A stretch of 64,000 nucleotides of DNA from Linepithema humile (lineage: Eukaryota > Arthropoda > Insecta > Hymenoptera > Formicidae). Numbering within the stretch: position 1 is the first letter of the stretch; every line of letters begins with the position of its first letter. The notes beneath the pieces were generated by a model. It worked only from the letters and a program-made list of their open reading frames with translations. It did not search any database and was not told the DNA's origin. Positions 10,844-26,000 of the stretch are shown piece by piece. The DNA is taken from positions 27,988,139 through 28,052,138 of the forward strand of contig NC_090133.1 of NCBI RefSeq assembly GCF_040581485.1, in the 5' to 3' direction. The position numbers and the translations under genes are program-made.

Positions 10844-13837
10844 ACGTCGAGCGACCTTCGTTTCAGCACTGAATTCCGATAATTTTACATATATAAATGG
10901 ATTTTGTAATCAGTGCGCATATTTACAGCGTCCGCAAGCGAAGAGACATATATGTACGGCATTTGTGCAATCGCGAGGCTACTCTTTGACGATTTACATA
11001 CACATTTTACGAAAAATGACGAGATAATTTTAAATTGTAAAATTGCTAATCGATCGGATTTAAATTCTTTCTTTTTCTAATTAAAATTCTAGGAACAAAA
11101 TGCTAATCGAACTCTTAAGAACATTGCGATTGTTTCGCGGGCTATACAAAATTGTCCAGAAAGATTTTAGAACGCAACTATTTGGACAAGAAAGCTGGAC
11201 AAAAGCTCAGAACTTCAAAAATGATTCGAAACACAAGGAACAGACGAATTCGCATTCGCACCAATCATAAAAAATAACGGAAGAGCGTTATAGCGAAAGG
11301 GATTTTGCAAATTGCGAGGAGCAAGGGAGTGAATCCGATCGTTTACGCCAGCTAATATAGCGCAATATATTTCAGAACCGAGCCAGAGCGATCGAATCCT
11401 CAAAATGTGAATAAATAACACAAGACAGAATGCAATTTATGGTACAAACGAGAAAATTTATTTATATTTACGTGATAACACCATACGCTTTGCATATTAT
11501 TTTAGATGCTTCTCTGAATTTTTTCTTAATTCTATATTAAATCAATTTGATGCCCATCTTTTTTACTTCACCATACTTCATATTAACGAGGCTTCTCTAT
11601 TGATATGCAGTTTGCCGTAGACATGGTGCGGTATAAATCGAAGAACGTCAATCACGATTAATACTTTTCAAACGAACCAAGGCGTATTTTTTTTTTTTTT
11701 TTTTGCGGAAAAGGTATCGCTTCATATATACATTGAACACATACATTTCCGCCGATCAATATACGGAACTTATACAGTTTTACAACATACTTCGATACGA
11801 TTTATAACATTTAACACAATCATCTTTCTCCTTTCGCTTCTTACGCATTTGTTTGCATTCAAGTACACCGTAAGAATAATTTGAGGAATTAACAGCTTCA
11901 TATTTTTTAGAGAGTCCCTACCCCATCATACAATATTTATTATATGTACCGCTTGATGATTGTATAAAAGTTATGCCTCACATAAAATATTTACGTTCAA
12001 ACGCGTGACGAGAGAATCTCTTAATCAGGGAGCAAGCATCAAGCATGAAAAATGCATCGATGTGATGACGCGATCGATTCACATGCTAGTTCTGTTATAT
12101 CGTATATACACGGACAAAAGACACTATTACAGATTCGCCACACAAGTCGAGCAGAAATGCTGTATTTCTCAGTAGAAAACTCACACTGACAAAGCGTACT
12201 AGTAAATAAAATTGACAAATCTATCACTTACTGCAAAACCTAACGCTTAAATATAATATAAATTACCCCATTTCTCCGCGTAATTCACAAAAACCTTATC
12301 TAAATATTTGGCCAGATCATAAAAAGTTCATAAGCAACTGGTGATTAAATTTTTTATTAGTATGATATATGAAATATGTTTGTTTTAACCGAAATTGTAA
12401 AGATTTCCGCAATTCCAGTCTAATCGTATGTTGAAATTGCATCTTTCTGCATTATAGGCATTATAGTCCAATACTTAAAAAAAAGCAATAAAAAAAGTAT
12501 CTCGTAGGTAGCTTTAATTAAACAATGCAAAACTGCAGGTGACATTTAAAAGGCCGCTTAGATTTTATTCTAAAGAATACTCAAATAACTTGGAAAAAAA
12601 CGAAGTGTTACTTTAGTTTAAATTTAATACTGAGTTTAATACTTAAACTTGCAATAAATTCGAAAAACTTGACAAAATAAAACAATATTTATTTAAAATA
12701 TGCACAAAACATGTATGTCCGCGTATTGAATTGATTGATACTGATATTTTTATTAGAATAAATATTCAATGGAAATTTAATTCTTACGTATCATAATAAA
12801 AATCTATAACACTTTTATCTGACTGAAGAGACGCACATGACTTCCAAATCAATATACGATTTCATATTATTAAGCATTCGAAAATAGAATTCGTAAATTC
12901 GAAAATGATCATAAAGTATCTCAAATAATTTCAAGTATATTAATGCAGCAAAACAAAAAACGAATGGTTCGGTAAAATTCGGAACGAATAGACCTGGAGT
13001 CTCCAATCGCTATGGAACTTATGCGAGTTAATGTGAGATTTGAAAACTTGAATCCTGATATAGATATCGCATTCTTATTTACGGACAACTATTATACTAA
13101 CCCCAATAATAGATTTTTTATTCGATGTGTATTGTACATCATTCATTTTTCACATTACACCTCGGCTATGGACGGCTTAAATAAGAATAATTACATTTAG
13201 TTAGCACAAAGTCCAATACGTATCATGCGTGAAGTTTCAAAGTGTAATGTATATGCGATGTTTTTTTTTTTTGTTTTGTTTTCCATCACTTTCAAATATT
13301 CAAATTTATTTCTTGTGTAAGTTACGTATTAGAAAAATCAATCATTTTATTCTCTTAATTATCGATATTTTATGCCATATTTAGGACAATATAGTAATCT
13401 GATATCAATATCAGAACGAAGGTTCACACCTCACTTTGATTGCATTTGCGTTAAAAAGAGGGAAATGCATTTCATATTCGTTACGTTTATTATATTCTCT
13501 ATAAATTCACGTAACGAGTAGCACAGAAACAAATTTTTCATTCTAGATAAATTATTCTACCTAAGATCGATCGTATGATCAGTCGTCTGCAATTGCAAGA
13601 CCATTTAGAATACGCAATCTGTGACAATCTAATAATATCAAATTAAAAAAGATCTTGTCCAAAGAAAGTAATCAAGACCAATTATAATTAAATATTATAA
13701 ATCTTTTCGTTGCTAAAATAGGTGCCAGATATGAACGATAGATGGACATATTCACCAGTCTCGGAAAAGTTTGTAAAAACAATATGTAACTTATCTCTTT
13801 CTTTAAAGCTTTCCGTAATTTTTTTGAAATATTTTGA

Positions 13838-13848
13838 AAGAAAGAAAG

Positions 13849-13880
<32 letters not shown>
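13838..13880. repeat. (GAAA)n/(GA)n microsatellite
   Basis: A purine-only tract made of GAAA units followed by uninterrupted GA dinucleotides lies just downstream of the NPC1 stop codon, probably within its 3' untranslated region. Confidence 0.85.
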
Positions 13881-14013
13881 CTCGTGCGACTCTTTCGACT
13901 TACAACAGCGCCAGGTTAAAAGGACAGTATCGATGGTTACCTTAATAGATCCGTTTCAGTCTTTCTAAGTACAAAAATTGCACCCGATTACATCGGCGAC
14001 GAATGATTTGTCA

Positions 14014-17000
14014 TTAAAACATTACATAGTGATCAGTCACATCGATGGAGTTCATACTGGCGTAGGAAGTGGTCGGGTGTTGACGGCTATCGTTTTCGAG
14101 AAGAGGAGAATCCGGCTGGTCACGTTTGTGACGTCTAGCTTCACCTCCGCTCGCATTTTCGCGGGCTCTTCTACGCCCTCGGCGCGACATCACGCCTGCA
14201 AGCACAAGCGAACAAATGCACATTAACTATTTCAAAATATCCGGTCCAAGTAGTCATTCTCGTAACGCAATTATCTACTACACACCTAACCACACTTGAC
14301 CATACAATAATTAGTAAATTGTCTATTCAGATGTGTACACATCAATATTCTCTGAGTAATACATATTATTACTTCTATATACAGGGTGATTTGTAATTTG
14401 CAAATCAGAATACTACAGCAGGAAAGTGCTTAAAAAACTGTGCTCTACGATTAAGCGATTTAGCTGTGAGTCGCGCATTTGAATATTAGCGACTCATGAA
14501 CGATTGACTGCTGAACTGGATTAGCCAATTTTAAACCCTAGTATTTCAAGAATTATCGCTCGGGTTGAAAAATTGTAGTTATTTTTTTGTCATTTAGTTT
14601 TTTGAGAACTTACCTGCTGTAATATTTTGATTCGCGAATTATGGAACATCCTGTATATAGAAAGAAATAACTCACAAGACAAAACTGAACATCTTTTCAT
14701 GCGATACTAAGTAATGTATACACGCGTTTTTTGTTTCAGATACAATATATCTTCAAACATTTCGAGCAACTAATGCGACAATATACGTTAGCTGAACTGT
14801 TCACGTTCGATATCTCGATAGTGGAAGTATTCAAAAAGTATATATACTATCATGATTATCTTAAAACTGCAGAGACATATTAAAAATTCTGTTGTAGAAT
14901 TTAAAAACATTTTGTACGTGACTTTATGAGGAAACAAAAGATAAAAGTGCCATGTGAACCCAAATAACATAAAATTAATTCGACTTATCCTATATGTTTC
15001 TCTTCACCAGTGATAACTTTGCGTTTTCATATCCCTGTTATCGACAATGATCACAAGCAGCATACAAATCAATTTACGCTTTTTAAAGCTATAATTATAG
15101 AATTCCACAAATTTGTCTTTGATAAATAGATAATACATAATCTCAGAAATAATTTTAAATTTATATTACAATATACAGGGTATCTAATCATTTTTCGGTC
15201 AAAGTTTGGTAAAAACAAAAAATCTTAACATTAATGTGTTGTGAAAAATTTATGATAAAAATATAAAATGTAAACAAAATATCGTTATCGTATCCAATTT
15301 TGCAAGAAGTTTGTGTTAGACTTATTTCAATATAAACGTAAACAACATTTAAAAATGCAAAATTTTCATATTCTTATCATATATTTTTAAGAAGATTTTT
15401 TGAAATATATTTATATTTTCACTTTTAGCTGTCAAAGTTTGACATGTTGTCAAAATTGTCAGATACCCTATATATGTAATATCCTATGAATGTATACACA
15501 TGATTACCAGAGAATCATGTTTAATAATGCAACATATTTCACTTATTCACGTAATTACAGGGACATACAAAAACACTACGCGTAAAAGCATGGGCACAAT
15601 AAAGTATACAAATCATAACACATAACCACACCATAAAATAAAATTACATAAGCATTTCTCTAAAAAGCTCTTTCATTTCATACTCCATTAAAAATGGTTA
15701 AAAGGATTTCAAATACAAATGCATTGACATTATTACAGAAATCTTAATAACCAGTAGTTTTCTTAAATTAATGTACAAGCTGTTACATATTCAATGTTAG
15801 ATACGATCAAATGAAATTAAATTTGTTATTCACAATACAATCATGTAAAATATTGTGCATTGTATATCGTAAAAAGTGCAAAGTATTGTCAAGATCAATT
15901 GCATTAATGTCTATTGTTTCAATGTTATATTTTCTTTAACGCTATCTTTATCTTTTCGATTTTTTTTCCTTTTTACAGATAGCATATGAAGTGCTCGTTA
16001 ACAAAAGAAACTGTGCTAGAATAATATTAAACAATTTTAAATACAATTTTCAAAAATTTTGTTTAAATTAGAAATTTCTACTCAAAGTATTCAACGAATA
16101 GAACGCCAAAAAACTCTTCAGCTTTCGAAGCTTTTAGCAAATTACTACTATTAGAAGGTAAATATTACAAACAGGAAGATGGTGAAATCTATTTTTACAA
16201 AAGCAAGGAAAGAAATTAAATGAGAGTTTGAACGTTGCAAATAATGCATCATAAAGATAAGAAAACAATAGATAAATATTTTAAAATATTATATAAATTA
16301 TTTTCAGCCCATTCCTTCATCTTCAAAAATATTTCAGTTTAAATAATACATTGCATAATTCAATCTATTCGCAGTATGTAAAATAAACAGCGTGGAATGG
16401 CATATATTTTGGAGGAGGAAAAGGAATGCCAGATTTTAGCACATGTCACGGTGCAAATGTTTCTTTGTTTTTAAATTCAGATGCTCTGCATACCTATCTG
16501 TCGCATTCGAGCACTTTGAACGTAGGTGTAGTTGTAGGTGTGGGAGAATTGTGTTTGCTTACACGATGATTCAAAGATGTTTCTTGCACGTTGTCCAGGT
16601 TTCCATGCATCGCTTTCTTGTGATTGGCCAATTTCTCTCTGTTCATGGGCGAGCCTAGAACCACCATGGAGCCATGATGCCAGTCCACATTACTCAGAAT
16701 TGCATTGTTTTAAATAACTGATGTCTCTCAATGAAGGAGACTAAGCGCAGAAATATTTAGCACGAGAGATTTTGCACGATAAAGATATCTCAGAAATATG
16801 CTGAGAAATATTACGCAGTCCCTATTTGTAAAGCTGCTCGTATTGGCCATAAGATTCAGAGCTCTTTCTTTATACATATATATATGTAGGGATATGAAAA
16901 TAAAATTTTAATCGTTTAATTACCATGGCTATCTATCATCAGTATTGTAAGAATTACTAGCAGCCAATCATAGTTGAAAGTAGAGTGATCGTTAGTAAAT

Positions 17001-20000
17001 TGCATTTATCATTCAAATAGAGTATAAAATAATAATTGCTGTTAACAAGGTAGTCAAACGATTAATTAACGTAACACTGGTGTGTACTCCAAAAAAAAAA
17101 AAAGATTAAATTGTTTTTCTGAAGCACCAAAGTGCTTATGACGATTCTCAGAAGTACAATAACCGTATTATCAAATCTATTATTCAGCGGTAAAATTTAA
17201 ATTTGTATAAAAATATGCGATATAAAAAGTTAATAATCAATTAAGCAAAATATAACACGAAATAATTTGCACAATCTGCAAACCAGATTATAAGTATATT
17301 CTACCTAGCTACTTTGCGTTACGATTTTCCTTGTTCTGATAAGCACAAAGCTATAAGTTTTGAACTTAAAATAGGACGAACGTATAACAAATAAGCAATG
17401 AGAAGAGACTTGAATTAGAGATTGTAATATAGATTTTTCTGGCATGCATATATAAACATATACTTATTAGGATATTTTTCTCAATTTTGAAACATAGAAT
17501 ACACTTGTAATGCGGCACGCTTGTGAATGTGTGTTCGTGTGTGTGCACCTGATCCCCTCACACATTATGAACGTATTCTGTGTTTCAATATTGAGAAAAA
17601 TATCCTAATAAATATGAATCCGCAAATTATTTGTTTTTAAAAAGTAGTCACTTTTAAATAAATCATTAATTATGTTATATGCTGACGTTCAAAATTTCTC
17701 ATTAGCTACACGAGTCAATGTATCACATCATTATAAATTACATTATGTTATCAAATTATTTCTGATTACCACGCGTGTTCAAGCTACGACTTAAAACGGT
17801 TGTATCTTCAAAACAAATAGTTTTCAGACTCATTATATGTGTTATATGTGTTTCAGACTCATGTTTATAAGATGTTAAAATTAAAAATCCCCCGATATCT
17901 ATAGTATAATGTTTGCGTGCATATTTATGTATGTTTTCTCACCTATGTAACTTAATAACACCGGCAAAAATATCAGACCGTGTGCTGCTCCAAATAGCAC
18001 GATACCCAGATACATCCTGAAGTAAAACACCTGCAAACGCCATTTAGGTGAGTGACGCCGTAATCTCGTGCAATAAAGATAAATAAGTAGCAGAATGCTA
18101 ATTATCTAAAGTTTTATCGCAATTGACTGATTTGCAATTCATTTAAAAATTTAATTTTAAAGAATTGCAAATTGCGTCAAAAAACAAGCGCGCTCTTTTC
18201 AGTTGAAGTGACAGCCACAACTGAGATAATTAGCATTCTACCTTAATAGAACAAAGACAAACCTGGAAAATTTGACTCTTCGCAAAGCCCAGAACTATAA
18301 TACCGCCAAACTTCGTAAGCGTAATACCGCTGAATACTGAACTCCCCATATTTGTCAACGCATCTGCAACTCTGTCCACTCTAGTTGCTTGAATTGACAC
18401 TGAGAAGGAATGCACTAAATGACTGCAAAACTCGACGGCTATGCCAACTGCCTGTAATACGAACAGACACAAGACAATAAATAATAATTCTATAAAGTCA
18501 ACCTGAGGGAACAAACACGAGACAATTAAATTAACTGACTCACCATAACAAGATTCACTAGAGACACTGCGTTCAGAGTTATGTGCCACCAGTACATCAG
18601 GCCGCCGATGTTGACGACAATCATCGTGATTGTAATTAGGACAACCAGCGATGAAAAAATGTCCAGGCCCATTAGTAGGAAAGTAACCACAAATATAGCG
18701 AGCAATGAGATTCCTATACTTTGCAATGTGTCGGGCCACATAGTCAGATACTGTTCGTAAAATACGTAGAAAACGCTGTATGGGAAAACTTCTACCGTAG
18801 TGTCATCGCCCATACGTCTCAAATTACAGTTGAGCATATCTGTTATGTTTGACGCCACAACTCTGGCCGCTCTCATCGATTCGTAATAATCGGCCGAGGT
18901 CTTGAGTATCGTGTGATAAGCCATGAAATACGAAGCGCCCACGGTCGACATCATCGTGTCGTCGTGCGTAATGTAATTTACACCATGTCCATAAGCAGCA
19001 TGGCCACCTTTAGCGCACGTCTCGTCGGGATTATCTTGCAGGAAAAACGATACGTATCTATCGAAATCGGTCGCCGTCGGCCTGTTGTATTGATTCAAAG
19101 TGATATTGCAAGTAGAACAGTGTGCGCGATCTGCAATCGAAAGCATGTAGCACAATAAGAGTTCAGGTGTCACAATATACAATACGTGTGATAATAAATA
19201 TAACTTTTGTAAACAAAGATATACCGGTATGCGGGCAGAATGAGCTGTTGGTAGGAAAATATCTACAACAGCCGGACAATCCTGACCAATCGATGTAATC
19301 ATCCATCCAAGACGAAGCAGGCTTAGCTATATAAGTTCTGAAAAAGATCGAAGGCGATTTCAATACAATTCGAATATAAATGTAACAAAAACTTCACGTT
19401 CTTCATTCATAAAACATACCTATTTGATTGTTTGGATGCTGTGAAGATTTGTGTAGATATTGAATCGATATTACAATACTGCCCACCACAAACTAAATTT
19501 TGTACTTTGGTGTCGGAATAATTCAGGCCATCTTTAACGACAAAATACATCGGCGGTCCGATCGATAAGTAATTATTTAGAAACTGAAAAAAAAAACGGT
19601 AAAAATATGTTGTTATTTGTTAAATTTATGTTTGTACTCTTGAGCTTTTATGATTCATGTTTTTGCTCCATCCTTCGCAACGTACTTTGAAGTATTTAAG
19701 CACAAAGCTGTCTTCGGGCATAGAAAGTTCTTGATCTAGGCCAATTTCGATATGTGGTATTACGGCGATGCTGCTACAGAGCCAACCGAAAAATACAACC
19801 ATCACAACAGCGCGAACCCACTTTTGTAGTAAGAGCGGGACATATGCGACTTTGAAGATTTTATACAGCATTCCATCTACCACCTCTTCTCCATCATCTC
19901 GCTTGGAATGAATAAAGCAACACACATCCAACCTATTGTTCTAAAATTATAACAAAGTGCTTTATGTATTTTTCAATGTAATCGCGAGTATGTGTGTAAG

Positions 20001-23000
20001 AAATAATGAATTAAAAACGTGAATTATTCATTATAATAAAAATAAAACTTCTGTAACATTTTGTTAACAAAAGTTTCTCATCAAATAAGTGAATTAAAAA
20101 AGGTTTACTAGATAAAACTATATAGTAAGAATACTACATTGTATCAAAATTTGCGTTTTATACACGAACATTTATAGGCGTTGTATATGAAAATATCATC
20201 ATTAATGAGAAAAAGTAGCAAAACCTCTCAAATAATTTTCAACAATTCTTTCACTTAAAATAACATACCGCATGTCGAATTGTGTCAAGTGCTAGAAGAC
20301 TGACGAAACATGTAATTTGCAATATGAAATCTACTAATAGTGCCATTCCAGCATAAAGAGCAAACGCTTTCACAGCAGGCATATCAGAGAGGCCACCTAA
20401 AAAAATCCAAAAGAAAATGATTATATGTTGATTTGCACACGTGAGCGAAACTTCTCAAGTGACTTCCTGCGCTGACACATACCAAGGAAGAAGCAGCAGC
20501 TTTCCGACACGCTCGTCAATAACATACTAGGGCCGACTTGGCCCAATGTACGACCAATGTGTTCTGAGATAGACTCGTTCGGGCGTCTACCCTCTCTCTG
20601 ATGAGTTTGAACGAGAATAAAAATATTGTCCACTCCGACCGCCAGTACCAGGAATGGAATGACCTCGATGATGATCAACGTAGCTGGTATACCGATGAAG
20701 CCGAACAATCCGACCGAGCAAATCACAGATGCCAATACTATGAGCACGCCTCCGAGTCCAAGAGTGATCTTAGAATCGTGCTGAAATAAATATATCAATT
20801 ATATAAAATTATACGTTCGAGGGAAATGTATGATAAAAAGTAAGGATATCGTGTGAGAAATTCTCACCAGAAGACGAGAGCAAGATCTGATTTGGCCGAG
20901 AGACACCGCGATATATCCAAACATGATGACGTATGATATTAGAATGGTCACAATATCCGACTGAGATTCACGGTTTAATTCATCCTCAATAGACCGCTCG
21001 GACGTGAATGCTATGTCCATAAACGCTGGTTTTCTCGTTGCGGTCCAGTTTTTCATAAAGGCAATAAAGCTAAAATTACATAGCATATAAAATAATATAA
21101 GATTAAGCAAATTTACCATGTGACGTTGTCAGTACGAGTTAAATTTACACGAATTTACCTCTCTTCCCATTCCATAGCAGGAGATAATTTGGTTTTATTG
21201 TGATAATTGTTTACAAGTATGCTAAGGATTATAGCAGTTGCCTTTTCATATGGCGGATTATGAAGATCCTGTCCTGGAGACAAAAATCCACCTACTGCGA
21301 TCGCGGGGTCCACGGGACCACCGTAAAGCGCAAGACATTCAGGGTTATATGCATTTCTGAAAAAAAAAAAAAAAATGTATGAAAGTAAATGTAAATGCAA
21401 CAAGGCAATATTATACATATAACCAGGATAAAGCTCCAAAATTTTAAATTGCAATGAGAAAAAACGGCTTGAGGCAAGATGTTTTCTCTCAAATCATTAT
21501 TGTATTCACAAAAACATCTTTCAATTTACATTACAGGCGTTTTTTCGCCGATCATTCGACCGTCTTCAATGCATTAACAAAATTAATTAAAAAATCATAG
21601 TTATAACGCATAAAAAAATAATCAGGTTACAGAATTTATGCTAAAGGATGAATTGTTCAATGACATAATTTACACGTCTAGAAAAGCAGATTAAGAGTCT
21701 TTCTTTTGTCGCATTAAAGACTTACTGTGAGCAAACTCTGAAGTGATCCAAATAGTTCACCGTATAATTGCCGTCTTCTTCCGAATCCTGAAACTTCTCT
21801 AAACTGTCTTGCCAGTAACCCCAAATACTTTGAATAGCGCATTGCGAAACTGTCGTCGGGCCAGTAAATGGCCCGGTTAAAGGGGCAAAACATATGTCGG
21901 CTAATGTGTAATTGTTAGGAGTAACTATATGCTTAATACCTTCTTGCAATTCGAAAATTGTTTTCAAAAAAGTATCATTAAATACAGAACCGAACACGAT
22001 TGGTCCGTTGGACGTGTTATGCACGATCTGTAATAAATATTGAACAATTATAAGATACACCGGATCAAGATCAAAATATATAACTCATATTTACACCACA
22101 AGTTGACGAGATGTAATTTGGCTACACAAAATCGATTTTGTGCCAAGATAATGACGTGATTTCAATAGTACGTACTTTTGGCAAGCCAATAGAGGTAATA
22201 ATAATTTGTTCATTTCGATAAAACGGTTCAAAGTGTTTATCGAAGTATTCTCTTTCGACGCGCGATCGAGAATGTGGAGACGCCCACAATTCCACAGGAT
22301 CTGTAGTAACTTGTATGTATTTTATGCCGTGTCCCAAGGCGACAATAAACAGGAAGCCGAGAAAAAGTATTAACCAAGGTCGAGAAGCGCAAACTGTAAA
22401 AAAATATTGATCATCGTGAACAAAAACATAGAGAAATATCGCAATTTGAGAGAATTTGCGTAAATTATATTACAAGATACAAAATATAAAGCAACAACGT
22501 CGCTTACATGTCCCCCATTTGCAGAAGAACTCTTGCAAAAATTTGTCCGTGCCTGCTCCAAGCTTTTCGATGAAAGTGGATTGTTCTTCGTCAAATCCAG
22601 ATGGTAAATCATCAGTAGATATAACACCTAAAAATAATTGTATATTAGATATATAAAAAACTTTAATCATACATAAACGTTTGATGGACGATGTACAATT
22701 TACGTAACCTTGACTGCTCGTGCTACAAATACATAATCTATAATTAATATTTTTTTACTGTCTTATGAATAATAACATTTATAAAGCTGAAATTGACACA
22801 CTTAATAATAAACATTTATATATGTATGAAGAAAAACTCTTAACAACATTGGAGATTCTATTTCAACATTTCTGCAAACATCATAGTAAAGCAATTCTGT
22901 GCGATATCTTTTAAGTCTTTAATACTTTGGCGATTATTTTAGAGATTGTATATCTTTCATTTCTTTAGATGCCTCATAATCTGGAAAATTACATAAAATA

Positions 23001-26000
23001 TTGAATATAAAATGCTGTCTGTTCCGTGTATAATCCGTCTTAAAAGTATTTTACAATTTTCCAATGCTATTATGAGAAATTCTTTTTCTCATTACATTCG
23101 TAGACATATTTTGTTCTTCTCTTCTAATAAACTATTTAAAATAGCGTATCAAACAACATAATGCAACAAACATGCAAAATATTTTATAAGTATTACATAG
23201 AAGATTCATAGTCAAATAACATACACATACACAATATAACATACACAAATATATGTATAACATATTTTTTGTGCAGGAAGTATTCATATAACAGAGTGAA
23301 AAAGTTTTTGTATGTTTCTAAAAACCCCAAAAAAATTAACAGAAAAGGAGCTATAAAATTTTTTATATATTTTTCTTCTGTCGATTCGACTTAATATTCA
23401 TATAACCACTCCTAATTAGACATTTAAAAGATCCGAATTATATAACTTCAGAAATATTCCGAACGACCTATGATTTATTTATGAAAACAAGATCAATGAA
23501 TTATTCAAACTTTTTTTTGAAATCTTATTATGCAGTATAATTTTATCGAGCTCGGACTTTTAATCGACTTTTTGTGAAACACAGTGGACTTCGTTCAAGC
23601 GTCAGCTATTAAGCGTTTAGACTTTCGCAAAAAGTGCAATAGTGTAGTTGATTATCATAATTTATCATTTAATATAAGCCCCCTATTCTATAACAATGTC
23701 GTTATATATATCACTACGCAGGTTCTTTTGTATTACATAATAGCTGCGCAATGATACAACATCGTTATAAGTTACAGAATGAGCTCCTAAATGTGCAGTG
23801 CTATATTGACAAAAAACAAATGTAAGTTACAATAGCGGAGCAAAATTTAAGATTAAAATACTTGTTATCCGTTATTTTATTTTATCAAAATAAAGGATAA
23901 AAACTGCAGTAAATAATATTATCAAATCTATTACGGATTTAGAATAAAATAAGTAAAAGTAGCCGCCTTAAACTTATCTCCGCTACTGTAAATAGTCTCA
24001 ACATATACTTACACGTCACATTACATTCAAAGGGTTAATGTTATGAGTAAAACCTTAAGAGATTAATGATTTCCTATTTCGTAAATCTAAGTATGAATAG
24101 TTGGGAAAAGATGCTTTGAATCTTTTGTCTAATCTGCAACTGACATCCTGACAGACAATTTGCGAAGCTGCATCAAAGCGAGAGAAACGAAAGCGCGGAA
24201 GCGACAAAGATACGCACAGGAAAGTAGCGACACAGACGAAAATATTTTTAGAATCGAAAAAACCTACTAGAACGCTTAGACTGAAGTGGGCTGTCTTCTT
24301 GATCAGCGGCGAGGGCAATACGAGCACCATCTCCTGGGTGGTGTAATCCGGCTGCTAGCCGTCTACCCACCTGTCTTCCTACTTCCTCCCCTCGTGCAAC
24401 TAAATATATGCGCACACCATACATACACTTATAAATCCGGTATACAGAAGTGTTTAACAAGTAATTTATATTTAAAGTCTAATCAATTTCACATAAAATT
24501 TAATATTAGTCACACGTGTCGTTCGTTAAGTAAAACTCGAATTTGTGCAAATGTTAATATTTTTAAGAAAAAATATATAATAAATTGCATATTGAATGCT
24601 TAACGAGCTGAAATAAATGATTATAAAAACATAAGAAATTGGTTTCATTGAAATACATAATTTCTCATAACAATTTTTTTTAGTTCTTATATAACTTTAA
24701 CATCTACATCTATACACTAATTTAAATGTAAGTACGCATTCGCATAATTACAAATGCGTAAGTAGTTGTTACAACCCTGTAATTTTCTCTTAATGCTTCT
24801 CAAAAATAATATTCCTCTTTAGTGTAATTAAAAAAAAATTAACACTCCAAAGAGTGTTAAATGCCTTAATTTATGTTTCTTAAGCTTTAGAAAAAATAAA
24901 ATAAGTACACACAAAAAAATTTTACCACAACCAAAAAATAAATAACAACCGAATATATCCACAATAACCACTACAAAAGATTAATCACATAATTAATCAA
25001 TAATTAATCAATTCGTTCTACTATTTCCCCATTTATCTTACATATATATCTCTTTGAGAGATAACCAATAGTAATAGCACAAGTTAATTACAATTACTTA
25101 ATACTAAGTTACTAATATATTTAATAAATTATAAAAGATAAATTGTGTACGCTAAATATGGTAAAGCTTTGAAAACACAAAAGAAAAACACACTGCATTT
25201 TCTGCTTTCAAAATTAGTGCTACAGTGCAACTTGGCAACGACATTCCTTATACAGAGTGCTTCAAACCATGTCTATTTTAGTTAAATATAGATTTTTGGA
25301 CCTCAACTAAAACCCAACTAAACAAATTTTTTACCAATCATTATCTATGCCCTTTTAGATACTACCATTTTTTTAACATCAATATTTAAAAACCTTCAAA
25401 AAAAAACCCATATACAGAATAATATAGTGTTAAAGTTTTGTTAGTTTTATAAAAACAGCCTTGCTCCAGCTGTTTCTTTCCGAACAATAGCCATTGAATT
25501 CATACACGAATTCACTTTATAAACAATAAACTAACTATTAAGAAAGTTCAAATTTTATCAAATTATCAAGATATCTTTACTTTTCTAGTATTCTAGTAAA
25601 ATAAAAAAACAACCTGCAAGAAATTCACTAAATAATAAAAAAGTTAAACAACTTTTTTCCTAACAATTTTATCTTTGATAAAAATAAGATCTTCAACCAA
25701 TTTTGTTATAAGCCTTTCAGACAAAGTACAAAAAAGAAATTTCAAAAAATTTTTAAGTACAGACCACTTTGTTGAGTTGATCTTACTATTTTTAATATTT
25801 CTCTATTCGCTTAAATGTTGGCAAAAATTTTCAATTTTATAAACAAACTTTTTCTTGTAACTAATTTTTAACCGATCTATAGTGACAATTATAAATAATT
25901 TTGCATCACTGTATCTTGAAAATAGAGTAATAGTCAATCTATGTTTATGTAAACTTTTTTTCTTTGTATTTTGGATATCTTTATGTTTAAAAAAATTTGG

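Larger units (their letters stand above)
10073..14013. other. Intergenic between VOPP1-like 5' end and NPC1 3' end
   Basis: The left part holds GC-richer promoter sequence and the E-boxes. The rest is AT-rich with homopolymer T runs at about 11690-11705 and 13261-13272. The right part is downstream of the NPC1 stop and is probably its 3' untranslated region. No open frame here reads like a conserved protein. Confidence 0.45.
14196..17942 (-). other. NPC1 last intron, 3.7 kb, rich in inverted-repeat elements
   Basis: This intron separates the last membrane-span exon from the cytoplasmic tail exon. It contains three inverted-repeat units (14377-14657, 15175-15472, 17463-17616) and a GC-richer patch at 16430-16690 with a minus-strand open stretch of about 70 codons whose relation to NPC1 is unclear. 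Much of the rest is featureless AT-rich DNA. Confidence 0.7.
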
